Assembly (NCBI GenBank): GCA_048213135.1
Contig: PS015428.1
Span: forward strand, 1 to 31,689
Direction: 5' to 3'
From: Reclinomonas americana ATCC 50394
Taxonomy: Eukaryota > Jakobida > Jakobea > Jakobida
Length of the DNA stretch: 31,689 bases
The position numbers and the translations under genes were made by a program. Of the stretch, positions 12,901 through 22,500 are shown piece by piece; the first letter of the stretch is position 1, and every line of letters begins with the position of its first letter. The notes beneath the pieces were generated by a model. The model searched no databases, had not been told where the DNA came from, and saw only the letters and a program-made list of their open reading frames with translations.

Positions 12901-15044
12901 CCCCACCCGCGCTGCCCTGCGACACCGATAAATCACCCGATCCGACAACGGAGTTGTTGGAAAACTCGCTGTCTTGGAAGACAACAGTGGCGCCAGGCGC
13001 GAGGTTGACAAGCGAAAAGGCGGCTCCGGAGGCATCGTCACCGAACTTGGTGCAACCATGCCACGTTGAGCCTGTGACTTGAACAGCAGAGAATGGGCCA
13101 GACACGAGCACGGCAGAGGACAGTGCAGAACTTGCAGCAGCACTGTGGTCCACGAACTGCGAGTTGATGATGAACAGCGATGCGGTGGTGGTAGAGCTCG
13201 AGGGAAGCGCAGTGGCGTCAAGCTGCAGGGCGCCCGCCGTGGAATCGGTAAAAAGACATCCAGAGATCACGACTTGTGGAGTCGGGGTTGAAGAGAGTGC
13301 GCTCCACGAGACTGCTGGCTGACCGCCGGTGACGGAGAGGCCCGTCATTTCGAAGCGTTGTGAATCTTGCACGATGACGGACGCCATGGCCGACATGTGC
13401 AAGACGGGCGGTGGCGATGTCGACGACGATGCCTGCAAGGTGACGTTGCGACCTGTTTGTGTGCGAGAAGCGGAGTGAGTTGAAGAAGGGAAAAGACGCG
13501 CAACTGCATCAAAGAGTGAGAGAGATATATAGAGATAGAGATAGAGCTCGAGAGAAAATAATGCGCGATCGCGAGGATAATAAGGGGAAAGTGGGGACAA
13601 GAGCAGGGGAGGTCAATATAGAAGGAAAACAAGAGCGGGAATGAGTACACGAAGAGGATGGCTTTCCTCAGATCTCCCTCTTCATCTCCCTCACTTCCAC
13701 TTGCCACGGCCGTTGGACAAGGGAAAGATTATCCACCTCCCGCGCTTATCTCCCTCTTTCCTCCTTTCCCCCCACTCTCACTTGCCACGGGAAGGACAAG
13801 AGAAAGACTATCCACCATGGCCACCCGCACTCATCCCCCCTCTTTCCTCCTTTCACGCTTCCACTTGCCACGAGAGGGACAGATCTAGAGAAAGACTATC
13901 CACCACCCGCACTCATCCCCCATCTTTCCTCCTTTCCCGCTTCCACTTGCCACGGTCGTTGAGTGAGAGTGACGAGAGGGACAAGGGAGAGACTATCCAT
14001 CTCCCGCACGCATCTCCCACTTTCCCCCTTTCCCTCACTTCCACTTGTCACGGCCGCCGAGTGAAGAGTGACGGGAGGGACAAGGGAAAGACTATCCACC
14101 TCCCGCGCTTGTCTCCCTCGTTCCCCATTTTCTTCACTTCCACTTGCCACTGGACAAGGGAAAGACTATCCACCTCCCGCACTCATTTCCCTCTTTCCCC
14201 TTCCCCTCGCTTCCACTTGCCACGGCCGCCAAGCGAGAGTGCCGAGAGGGAATAGAGAAGACTACCTACCCCCCGCACTCATCTCCCCCCTTTAAATTTT
14301 CCCCATTTCCTCACTCTCACTTGCCACGGCCGCCAAGCGAGAGTGCCGAGAGAGAATAGAGAAGACTGTCTACCCCCGCACTCATTTCCCTCTTTCCCCC
14401 TTTCCCTCACTTCCACTTGCCACGGCCGCCGAGTGAAGAGTGACGGGAGAGACAAGGGAAAGACTATCCACCTCCCGCACTCATCTCCCCTCTTTCTCCT
14501 TCTCACGCTCTCTCTCGCTCTCTCGCTCGCTCGCACATACGCACACGAACGCGTACACTCACCTCCAAGTGAGAGCGGCGCGGTCAAGACGAATGTGTCG
14601 CTGGCAAAAAGCACTTGCAGTGCCCATTCGAGCGATGCGGCCGAGTACCCACGTTGGGCACACGATGCCATGATCTGGTTCAGCGCACAGGGTGTAACAG
14701 AATCACCACACGATGTAGAGAAGGAGCCGGCGGCGGCGACATTAACTGGCGGACATGATTATTGATGTGTCAATATCAAGACTGTTTTCATCACGCAACA
14801 CGCGCACACGCACCTGCACACTGCGACGATGGAGGCGCAGCTGTTGGGAAGAATGCGCGCTCATCCAAACGCAGAACTAGCGCACGTGTGTGTGTGAGTG
14901 AGAGAGAGTGGGATGAGAGGCGGACACAACTCCGGACAGGTCACGCCACCCACGCTCACCGCTGGCTCTCGCAGTGGATGACACAGCGACGAGGGAGAGT
15001 AGCAGCAGCAACACCACTGCTACTCTCCACACGCGAGCCCACAT
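929..15044 (-). CDS. Giant surface protein: signal peptide, beta-helix ectodomain, multi-pass membrane domain
   Basis: Start ATG at 15042-15044; stop at 929-931. Exon 1 (14960-15044) encodes a classic signal peptide with a long Leu/Val core ending near STARAS. Exons 14814-14840, 14563-14745 and 12449-13452 begin the ectodomain. Three single-exon coils, a mini-exon array and a 1944-nt exon follow. Exon 3202-3465 encodes a hydrophobic segment and a CPAC motif. Then come 1849-2015, 1565-1793, 1240-1479 and 929-1182, with several hydrophobic helices followed by an Asp/Glu/Gln-rich tail. Repeated coils carry C/FxxN..A.. followed by GGG and a short beta strand, as in Pmp-like/pectate-lyase-fold right-handed beta helices. 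The final membrane part, with R-L-I-L then PYENMRNNVLE, resembles the TRP-like membrane ends of large protist surface proteins; that is weak inference. About 2400 residues are visible. Exons between 2016 and 3201 are unresolved, and a 649-N gap removes about two coils. The frame arithmetic requires the missing membrane-part exons to total 1 modulo 3. The role is probably adhesion or sensing at the cell surface (inferred). Confidence 0.8.
1240..2015 (-). other. C-terminal membrane exons and acidic tail of the giant surface protein
   Basis: Three joined exons (1849-2015, 1565-1793, 1240-1479) encode four or so hydrophobic stretches, for example LILLAVLFPLAAANML, LALWLICIGFLFIHLAVL, GLGGLIIISTLFAS and IAVLAVIGIILTGPVIL. 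Next come a basic stretch, CQRRKEAR, and an acidic tail. The last exon (929-1182) adds a Lys/Pro-rich cytosolic end. Intron phases match (0, 1, 1). The penultimate acceptor is TTTGAG, an unusual acceptor. It is preferred because it joins acidic sequence to acidic sequence and skips an in-frame TGA. Confidence 0.7.
2016..3201. other. Unresolved stretch of the giant gene with two assembly gaps
   Basis: The stretch lies between the CPAC exon (ending 3202 in phase 0) and the membrane exon starting at 2015 in phase 1. At least one exon totalling 1 modulo 3 must lie here. A minus-strand open stretch around 2400-2580 (containing KPHVVPAKVVTVAAGVML) is a weak candidate. No clean splice pair was found. 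Gaps lie at 2086-2105 and 2677-2901. Confidence 0.5.
2066..2180. repeat. (CT)n meeting (AG)n across a 20-N gap
   Basis: A CT tract runs to 2085. After exactly 20 N an AG tract begins at 2106 and continues as GA-rich DNA to about 2180. The two sides are reverse complements. Either there is a real inverted dinucleotide repeat, or two contig ends were joined in the wrong orientation. Confidence 0.7.
3466..4197. repeat. Pyrimidine-rich low-complexity intron of the giant gene
   Basis: On the plus strand this is an almost pure run of CTCACTC, CCCTCCCT and (CT)n units; on the gene strand it is purine-rich. It is bounded by a donor after codon GAT at 4198 and an acceptor CAG before 3465, both phase 0. 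No internal exon is seen. At 732 nt it is about ten times longer than most introns here. Confidence 0.7.
4198..6141 (-). other. Single 1944-nt exon encoding about 20 beta-helix coils
   Basis: The exon is 648 codons, phase 0 at both ends. It encodes about 20 successive coils of roughly 30 residues. Each coil has a GGG (or near variant) followed by a strand such as GGGVYVDG, GGGLFADL, GGGMYVSQ or GGGVYTDN. Intervening SxxxxNxA segments match the sense of the mini-exons upstream. A (GGT)n microsatellite at about 4806-4833 gives nine consecutive glycines. The contrast with the intron-split coils immediately upstream in the same protein is striking. Confidence 0.85.
6209..12383 (-). repeat. Tandem array of symmetric beta-helix exon units
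   Basis: Exon pairs (first/second half of a coil), 5-prime to 3-prime: 11743-11800/11597-11667; 11454-11508/11312-11376; 11168-11225/10976-11067; 10845-10902/10708-10766; 10550-10601/10425-10477; 10314-10368/10170-10228; 10041-10098/9902-9969; 9775-9832/9616-9692; 9455-9512/9292-9362; gap; 8539-8605/8353-8456; 8216-8282/8053-8144; 7856-7913/7677-7765; 7525-7579/7364-7452; 7220-7274/7078-7157; 6561-6618/6412-6515. Unsplit units: 12264-12383, 12067-12192, 11870-11989, 6883-7008, 6685-6813, 6209-6346. First halves (52-67 nt) start in phase 0 and end in phase 1, reading like TISNCTFTSNTANDNGNGG. Second halves (53-104 nt) run phase 1 to 0, reading like NTNGGGVMLIYGS. Every complete unit is therefore 0-0 and can be gained or lost without a frameshift. 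The period is about 230-370 bp. Confidence 0.85.
8641..9289. other. Assembly gap (649 N) inside the mini-exon array
   Basis: The gap begins immediately after the GT donor of the second-half exon at 9292-9362. It ends inside the intron preceding exon 8539-8605. Both neighbouring units are phase 0 at the gap. At the local period it would hold about two more units, consistent with assembly collapse in tandem repeats. Confidence 0.8.
13680..14520. repeat. Minisatellite in an intron of the giant gene
   Basis: About nine imperfect copies of a 76-102 bp unit are present. Each has AAAGACTATCCACCTCCCGC, a CTCATCTCCCTCTTTCC run, CACTTGCCACGGCCGCC and GAGAGGGACAAG. Copies of the ACTATCCAC core lie near 13730, 13808, 13896, 13991, 14090, 14166, 14262, 14364 and 14461. 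The array fills most of the intron between exons 14563-14745 and 13452. Confidence 0.85.
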
Positions 15045-16012
15045 GAGGCGGTAAATGATTCGTGCGATGTTGCGCGGGTGGCGGTTTCTTGCACCACTAT
15101 AGTAGATATTCTGCACACATACATTCCAGATGTGAGGCAACAATGCAGGTGGTTTGGGAGGAGAAAACCATCGCACGTTATCTTCTCTCTTCGCTGTTTT
15201 TTTTTGAGTGTGTGATCGTGTCCCGCGAGATGAACTTCGGCAAACAAAGTCAAGCATGGCCGACTTTCGCTGGCGCCGACCACAATAAAGTTGCCGACAA
15301 AAGTAAGAGGTTGTATTGCACAAAGCGGCGCGTGATAGCGCAATGATCGACGTCGGGACTCGAGGGAAGGGGAAGGGGAAGGGAGGAGGGAGGAGGAGGA
15401 GGAGGAGGAGGAGGAGGAGGAGGAGGAGGAGGAGGAGGAGGAGGAGGAGGAGAGAGANNNNNNNNNNNNNNNNNNNNNNNNNNNNNNNNNNNNNNNNNNN
15501 NNNNNNNNNNNNNNNNNNNNNNNNNNNNNNNNNNNNNNNNNNNNNNNNNNNNNNNNNNNNNNNNNNNNNNNNNNNNNNNNNNNNNNNNNNNNNNNNNNNN
15601 NNNNNNNNNNNNNNNNNNNNNNNNNNNNNNNNNNNNNNNNNNNNNNNNNNNNNNNNNNNNNNNNNNNNNNNNNNNNNNNNNNNNNNNNNNNNNNNNNNNN
15701 NNNNNNNNNNNNNNNNNNNNNNNNNNNNNNNNNNNNNNCTGAGAGAGGCGGCGGGGGTGGTGCAGGAGGGGGAGAAGGAGGAGGGGAAGGAGGGGAAGGA
15801 GGGGAAGGAGGGGAAGGGAGAGACAATGCGAGAAAATGTACAGTGATTGATGGACACATTGAGAGGGCGAAGGGCATAAAGAGGATGTATCACGTGAGCC
15901 TGCTGTTGTTGTGCGGCACACATCGGAGCGATGTGCATAGCATAGCAGGCGGTAAATACCAAAAACAAGCGCGTCCTGCATGACACTAACAATCTCACCT
16001 TAGATGATGAGG
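15045..16012. other. Divergent intergenic region with GGA repeat and gap
   Basis: The region separates the giant minus gene (ATG at 15044) from the plus-strand BNR gene. It contains a (GGA)n tract of about 24 units at 15385-15450, a gap at 15458-15738, and (GGGAAGGA)n at 15770-15820. A short plus-strand open stretch beginning ATG at about 15886 (MYHVSLLLLCGTH) could be a signal-peptide exon for the plus gene. Its only obvious donor does not match the phase of the next exon, so it is not called. No other gene is seen. Confidence 0.5.
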
Positions 16013-16124
16013 GTGGAGAGAGAGATCGCGCACACGATGATCAAGGGTTGAGGGTGGAGAGGGGCACTGATTGCACGTGCACACCGATCAAGGGTTGAGG
16101 GGTGGAGAGAGACACTGATCTCAG
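16013..16124. repeat. Dispersed G-rich repeat, second copy, forming a splice acceptor
   Basis: Copies of GATCAAGGGTTGAGGG start at 16039 and 16086, each followed by a GAGAG and CACTGAT element as at the left edge of the window. The block ends GACACTGATCTCAG, directly abutting the first recognisable exon of the plus-strand gene. The apparent 3-prime splice site therefore lies in repeat-derived sequence. Confidence 0.65.
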
Positions 16125-16517
16125 CTTCTCCACCGCCAGCATCTTACGCGATCAGAGGTGCACTGTGGCTACTCCCACCCTGCACTCTGCCACAACGGAC
16201 GACTCGGCCTGCACTCAGGCGTCGATCACCTTCGACGCCTCCAGTGATCTCTCTGGCGGCGAGTACTTTTTGTGCATTGACCGGGACGGCGTCGGCAGCG
16301 CTTCCGGCTTTGAGTTTGTCGTGCAGGTCGCAGTCTGTTGCGTCTCCTCTCCCTGCATCCCTTCCCCGCATCCCTTCTCCGCATCGTAGTCAGTCTCTTT
16401 CCTCTCTCTCTGCATCTCTCTCTCGCTCTCTCTCTCTCTCTCTTCTCTTCTCTCTCCCCCTCTCCCTGCATCGCAGTCATCAGTCTCTCTCTCTCTCNNN
16501 NNNNNNNNNNNNNNNNN

Positions 16518-16549
<32 letters not shown>

Positions 16550-19500
16550 TCTCTCACTCTCTCTCCTCCTCCCTCTCTCTCTCTGCATCTCTCTCCCTCC
16601 TCTCTCTCTCCCTCCCTCCCTCCCTCTCTCTCTGTGTGCCCATCCTTCTCCTCTTGTCGCACCGACTGAAAGTGCCACACAGACGCCGTCAAGCCTCAGC
16701 CCGACATTCACGTGGTCACCGGCCTCGCCTCCGCCACCGTCACCGTCCACAGCGACCACTTCCCGTCGGTCGGCACTGGCAACCTGGGAGCCTCGTTCCT
16801 CCTCACGAGCGATGCTGCGTGCACCACCGGCACAGTCAACACCCATGTCGCCTTGTCGCCGCTCGGCCAGAGCCCGAAGAGTCTGCACTTCAACATCTCC
16901 ACGGGCACCAACTTTAAGCAAGGCGCACTGAGCGCCGAGGCTCTCGGCACCTGCGACCTCGCCGCTCCCGGTGTCTACTATCTGTGTGGCAGGTGTGTGT
17001 GCGCGAGTTTGCTTCACGAGGTTGATGTGCTGCTCGACGACTCACTCCCTATTCCTGCACCCCCTCGGTGCGCAGTTTCCAATTGACCGGCGGCGTCGTG
17101 TGGCCCGTGCTCGGCGGACGCATCATTGTGGTGCAGTCGTCGACGCCGACAGTGTCCTTTGTCAACCCGCCGGTGCTCCAATTCGGCAAGGCGAACAACG
17201 TCTACGTTGGCTCGCCGACCACCAGCTTCACCAACTGCACCTCGTTCAAGCTGATGGCCTCGGACCAGGACTGCAGCTCTATCGCCGTCTACGACACGGT
17301 GGAGGGCAGTGTCGGCGCCACCACCACTGCGCTCGGTCCCAGTGGCTGCACGTCGCCGACCGGCTGCAGTCGCTACCGCCTGTCGATGACCCCCAATGCC
17401 ATCACCGGCGGCGTCGCCGTGAAGCTGTGTGTGGCCATCAACAACGGTCCCTACGTCGACAGCAGCGAGGCGTTGACGTCCGGGTTCGACGTGCAAGTCG
17501 GTGAGCCGCTGTCGAAGATGACGCCGACGAGTGTGACGACCAAGGCGGCCACCACGGTCACCGAGAATGTCGTGCAGTTTACGTTTGATCACGATTTCTA
17601 TCGTCGGCCGCGGGTGCTGCTCGGCTTGACGCAGTACAACAACAACTATGCTGGTGGGAGTGCCGGTGATACGAATGCGCATTGCGGGGAGCCTGTGGTG
17701 ACGCCGCATGGGGTGAAGACGGTGTGTACGGCGATTACTGCGAGTGGGTAAAAGGGGAAGGGACCGGGAAGGAAAGGGAGAGAGACTGCAGAGAACAATG
17801 TGGAGAAGACAGAAAATGGTGGCGTGTGTGCATGAGTGCATGAGTGCTTCTGGTGAGTGGCAGTGAGGAAGGGAATGAGGAGAAACAGAAAAGGAGGCTT
17901 GTATGGTATGAGTGAGTGGAGGAGGCAAAGATTTGTGAGGGAGTGACTGAACGGATGAGTGCTTTGGGTGGGAGAGACGGAAGAGGGAGGTGCATGAATG
18001 GCGGCGACAAAGTGACTGTGTTGTTGATAGTAGAGGCAGTGAATAGTGAAGGGGATTGTCTGTTGTGAGGGGGGCAGAAAAAGGCGCGAACGGAATGAGC
18101 GAGTGGGCGAGTAACAGTGTGGTCGAGGAAAAAGGCAGCTGCAGTGAGGAAGGGAAGTGGAAGAGACATTAATCGTGGCTTGAATGGTAAGAGTGAGTGA
18201 GTGAATGTGCTTGAGGAAAGATGCAGCGAACAAGGGAGTAACGGGTGTCTGTGTGGATGAAGGAGACAGGTGAACGGAAAGAGAGTGAATGAATGAGTGC
18301 TGGGAGAGAGGCAGAGAAACAGAGTGCCTGTTTGGGTGAGGGGAATAGAAAAGAGGCGTGAACGGAAAGAGTGAGTGAGTGCTTGAGAAGAGGGGCAGTG
18401 CTTGAGGGAGTGTCTGTGTGAGTGGGAAGCTTAAGGATAGAACAGAGGGTGTGAGTGGGAATGGCGGAGACACCGAGACTGCGGGTAGATGATCGTAGGG
18501 GTGCTTGAGGAGAAGGGCAGTGATTGAGGGAGTGTCTGTGTGAGTGGAAAAGACAGAGGTGAGTGGAGGAGACAAATAGTTTGTGAGGGAGTTTGTGAAT
18601 GAATGAGTGCTTGCAGCGAACAAGGGAGTGAGGAGTGTCTGTGTGGATGAAGGAGACAGGTGAACGGAAAGAGTGAGTGAGTGAATGAAAGCTGGAAGAG
18701 AGAGACAGTGAATGAGGGAGTGACAGGTGTCTGTGTGGATGGAGGAGACAGGAAAGAGTATGAATGGAAAGAGTGGGTGAAAGAATACTGGAGGAGTGAG
18801 GCAGTTTAAAGAGAGGATCTGTGAGAGGGCGTGGACGAAAAGTGAACGAATGCTGGAGGATAGAGACAGTGACGCAGAGTGTCTGTGGGAAAATGAGCGT
18901 GAACGAAAAGAGTGAGCGAAGAATGCCGGAGGAGAGAGCCAGTGAAAAGGAGTGTCTGTAGTAGGGCGTGAACGGAAACAGTTAATGAGTGAAAGAATGC
19001 TGGAGGAGAGAGCCACTGAAAGGAGTGTCTGCGCGGAGTGAGGGAGCCAAGAAAAAGAGGGCGTGGACGGAAAGAGTGAGTGAGTGAATGCCAGAAGAGA
19101 GAGGCAGTGAGACAGAGTGTCTGTGTTGGTGAGAGGAAGAGATAAAGAGGGAAAGAGTGAGTGAGTGAATGAATGTGTGCTTCAGGAGAAATGGAGAGTG
19201 ATGGCTGACAATCTTCTCCCTTCCCCCTCCCTCTCCCTCTCCCTCTCTCCCCCTCTCCACATCACAGCATACCTGGCCTACTACATCCACCACTCGTACG
19301 CCTACACGATGGACACGCAGTTGACTCTCACCGACAAGTCGTGGTTGCTGAGTTCTTCATCCGATCGGATTGCCAAGTCGGTGCGTTGCCTCGTCGCACC
19401 GCTCTGTGCTGCATATGATGTCGAGGTCTCACCCTTTCGAGCGCAGTCGCACAGCGTCTCCAGCGTGTACCCGTTCGCCATGGTGCCGACGTTTGCCACT

Positions 19501-22500
19501 GCGCTGCTCGGTGTGCACACGCTGCGCCAGTCGCCGCACGACACTGCGCCCACCGTGCACGGTGACAGCTTTGCGTTGTCGATTGGTTCGACTGCGCGCT
19601 ACAATGCCAATGTGCAAGGCACCGTCACCGGCACGTCTCTCGTTGAGAATGTCGCGGCGCGCGTCGCTATTGGGCCGGCGCGAGAGGATGCCACCAACAT
19701 TAGCGGATTTGTGCTGTTGTCGGGTGGTGAGTGGATCCTTTGATACAAGCGCATTCCCTCCCCCTTCCTGTTACTTGCCCCGTCTTCATTCCGGCTGTTT
19801 GAATCCCACCGCGTCGTTCCTCCTTCCATTCACCTCCTTCGCCCTTCTTCTTCATGCTCGTTGTACCTCATGCCCCTTGTCCTTTATCCCTCTTCTCATT
19901 CATCCCATTCTTGTTTCCTTTCTTCTCCCTTCTCCATCACCGTCCTCCTTCTCCCTCTTCTCCTTCTCCCTTCTCCTTCTCCCTTCTCCTTCTCCCTTCT
20001 CCTTCTCCCTTCTCCTTCTCCCTTCTCTCTTTTCCTTCTCCCTTTTCCTTCCCCCTTCTCCTTCTCCCTCTTCTCCATCTCCCNNNNNNNNNNNNNNNNN
20101 NNNNNNNNNNNNNNNNNNNNNNNNNNNNNNNNNNNNNNNNNNNNNNNNNNNNNNNNNNNNNNNNNNNNNNNNNNNNNNNNNNNNNNNNNNNNNNNNNNNN
20201 NNNNNNNNNNNNNNNNNNNNNNNNNNNNNNNNNNNNNNNNNNNNNNNNTTCTCCTTCCCCTTCTCCTTCTCCTTCTCCTTCTCCTTCTCCTTCTCCCTTC
20301 TCCTTCTCCCTTCTCTTCTCCTCTACCTCCTCTCATCTCCATCTTGCTTCTCCTTCCCCGCCTCTCCATTTGTCGCGTCGTTCCTTTCCCTCGTCCTTCG
20401 CCCTTCTGCTTCTCCACTGTCCTTTCTTCCTCTTCTCCATTCTCCCTGCTCCTTCTCCCTTCTCCGTCTCCGTTCTCTAGTGACGCGCTTTTCCTTTCCC
20501 TCGTCCTTCACCTTCTTTCATCTGCTCATTTATCCCCTTTTCCTTCTCCCTTCTCCTTCTCCCTTCTCCCTCTCCCTTCTCCCTTCTCCCTCTCCCTTCT
20601 CCCTTCTCCATCTCGCTTCTCCCCCGCTTCTCCTTCGTTGCGCCTTTCCATCCCTTCATCGTTCGCCCTTCTCCTTCTCCCTTCTCCTTTCCCCACCTCT
20701 CCATTGTCACGCATTTACTTTCCCTCATCCTTCGCCCTTCTGCTTCTCCACTGTCCTGCCTTCCTCTTCTCCCTTCTCCCTGCTCCTTCTCGCTTCTCCT
20801 TTCCCCACTAAGGCTTCTCCCTTCTTCTTTTTCTCTTTCTTTTCTTCTTACCTCTCCTCTATCCCCGTCTCCTTTCCATTTCTCACACCGCCTATTCATT
20901 CCGCGCCTTCCTTCCCGTGATCTTGATTCCTGTTCCTCCCGCTTTCTTTTCCCCCTTTTACTATTTCCTCTTCCCCCATCTCATTCTCCCCTTCTCCCAT
21001 GAGCCCTTCCATTATCCTCCTTTCCCTCACTCTCTCTCTTCTCCCATCCCTTCTCCCTTCCCAGCAACGACGCACAGCAGCAACTCGCTGACGGCCACCG
21101 TGGACCTCAAATCCATTGACGCACCGCACGGCCTGCTGGCCACGACGGCCACCGTGCAACTCTTCCTGCGAGGCTGGAAGTCGCCGGCGGCGCAGTCGAT
21201 TCAGCATCAGGTGCTGAACAACTCCATCCAGCTGATCACCGTACGGGTCGGCGACGACACGTACGTCACCGGCTTTTCGTTCCAGGTGGCGGATCCGGGC
21301 GCCGGCAGCGAGACGTACGTGACGTGGACGGCCATTGGGCGTGTGCGTCCGGGTGCGACGCCCAAGTGCCAGGCGGGCTTCTTCGGATCGGACTGCTCTC
21401 GGTGCTCGCTGAGCGTCGGCGACTCGGTGTGTGGCGAGGACCAGATGAGCGTGCTGACGTGCAGCAAGGACGGCGAGCGTGTGAAGACGGCGTGTGGTGC
21501 CGACAAGCCGGTGTGCGTCGGTCTGCCTGCGCTGAAGACGTCGTGCGAGGCGTCGTGCCTGGAGACGCTGACGACTCCCGCCACCACCGCATTCGGCATT
21601 GTGCAGGTCTTGGTTAGCGGCGACGGGCAGACCATGCTATACGTCGACGAGGCGAATGTGTTCGTGTCGACTGACACGGGTGCCAGCTGGACCGCTCCCA
21701 CCGTGGCCGGCGCCGGTGGCGTCATTTGGGGCTCGCCAGCTCTGAGTCGCGACGGTACGACCATGTGCGTTTCGTCGGGCCACACCGACACCCTCGGCGT
21801 GTACGTGTCGCGAGACGGCGGAAGCACGCGGAGGCTGTGGGCACCATCGGCATCAGCGACGACGGAGCGGTGATTGCGGTGACATTTGATACCGCACAAG
21901 TGACCGTGTCCACCGACGGCGGAGCCTCATGGTCGTCGCCGACCTTGCCGAATTTCAAATTCAGTCGGGGCTCCAAAGGGGGAGAGTCCTGCATGTTACG
22001 CAGTATCGCCGATCCCCCTTCTCCTCATCCTTCTCAACCTCCCTTCCTCTCTCTCAGTTCCACCGCCCTCTCCCACGCCAACCACCGCATCCAACAACAT
22101 TGTGAGAATTGGCAGCCACTGTCGCCATGATCGCTCAGCCAGCACCGACATGGTGGTGGTCTTGCCGGCTCCACTGTTGCCAAAGAGCACCAACACACGC
22201 TGTGTGCTGTTGGAGTCGGAGAGGAAGGCATCCACCTCCATCAACAGATCCGGCATCTTCCACCAACAAACCAGAGTAATCTCGCTGACCAACTTTGGCA
22301 GCCCCCAGGTCTCGACCGACCAGGGCGCCACGTGGAGCCAGCTGATCTCCGACGTCGTCTTTGTGGTCGTCAACAACGCCAATGGGGTGCTGTTTGCCAA
22401 GAGCGCCCAGAGTGCTTTCGGCAACGTTCAGCTGTCGGTCTCCACCGACAATGGGGCGACGTTTACGAGTGACGACTTTCCGTTTTTGAGCTCGCCGATT

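Noticed and set aside
929-15044. Bacterial polymorphic outer membrane protein or autotransporter locus
   Set aside because: Coil motifs are similar, but the gene is split by dozens of GT-AG introns and ends in membrane helices rather than a beta-barrel, so it is a eukaryotic gene.
15886-15954. Signal-peptide exon for the BNR gene (MYHVSLLLLCGTH)
   Set aside because: The only good donor is phase 1 while the next acceptor needs phase 2. Kept as a mention only.
17646-19016. 456-residue minus-strand open frame, Ser/Leu/Pro-rich
   Set aside because: It is the complement of a purine-rich minisatellite intron. Composition is Ser/Leu/Phe/Thr only, and it overlaps a well-supported plus-strand exon at its end.
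19370-20920. 516-residue plus-strand open frame crossing a gap
   Set aside because: CTTCTCC repeats lack stop codons in several frames, and N positions extend the frame. The real exon ends at 19726 in another frame.
21810-21875. Short intron explaining the frame change in the BNR gene
   Set aside because: All GT positions before the change are phase 0 or leave an intron too short, and an intron would delete a conserved Asp-box.
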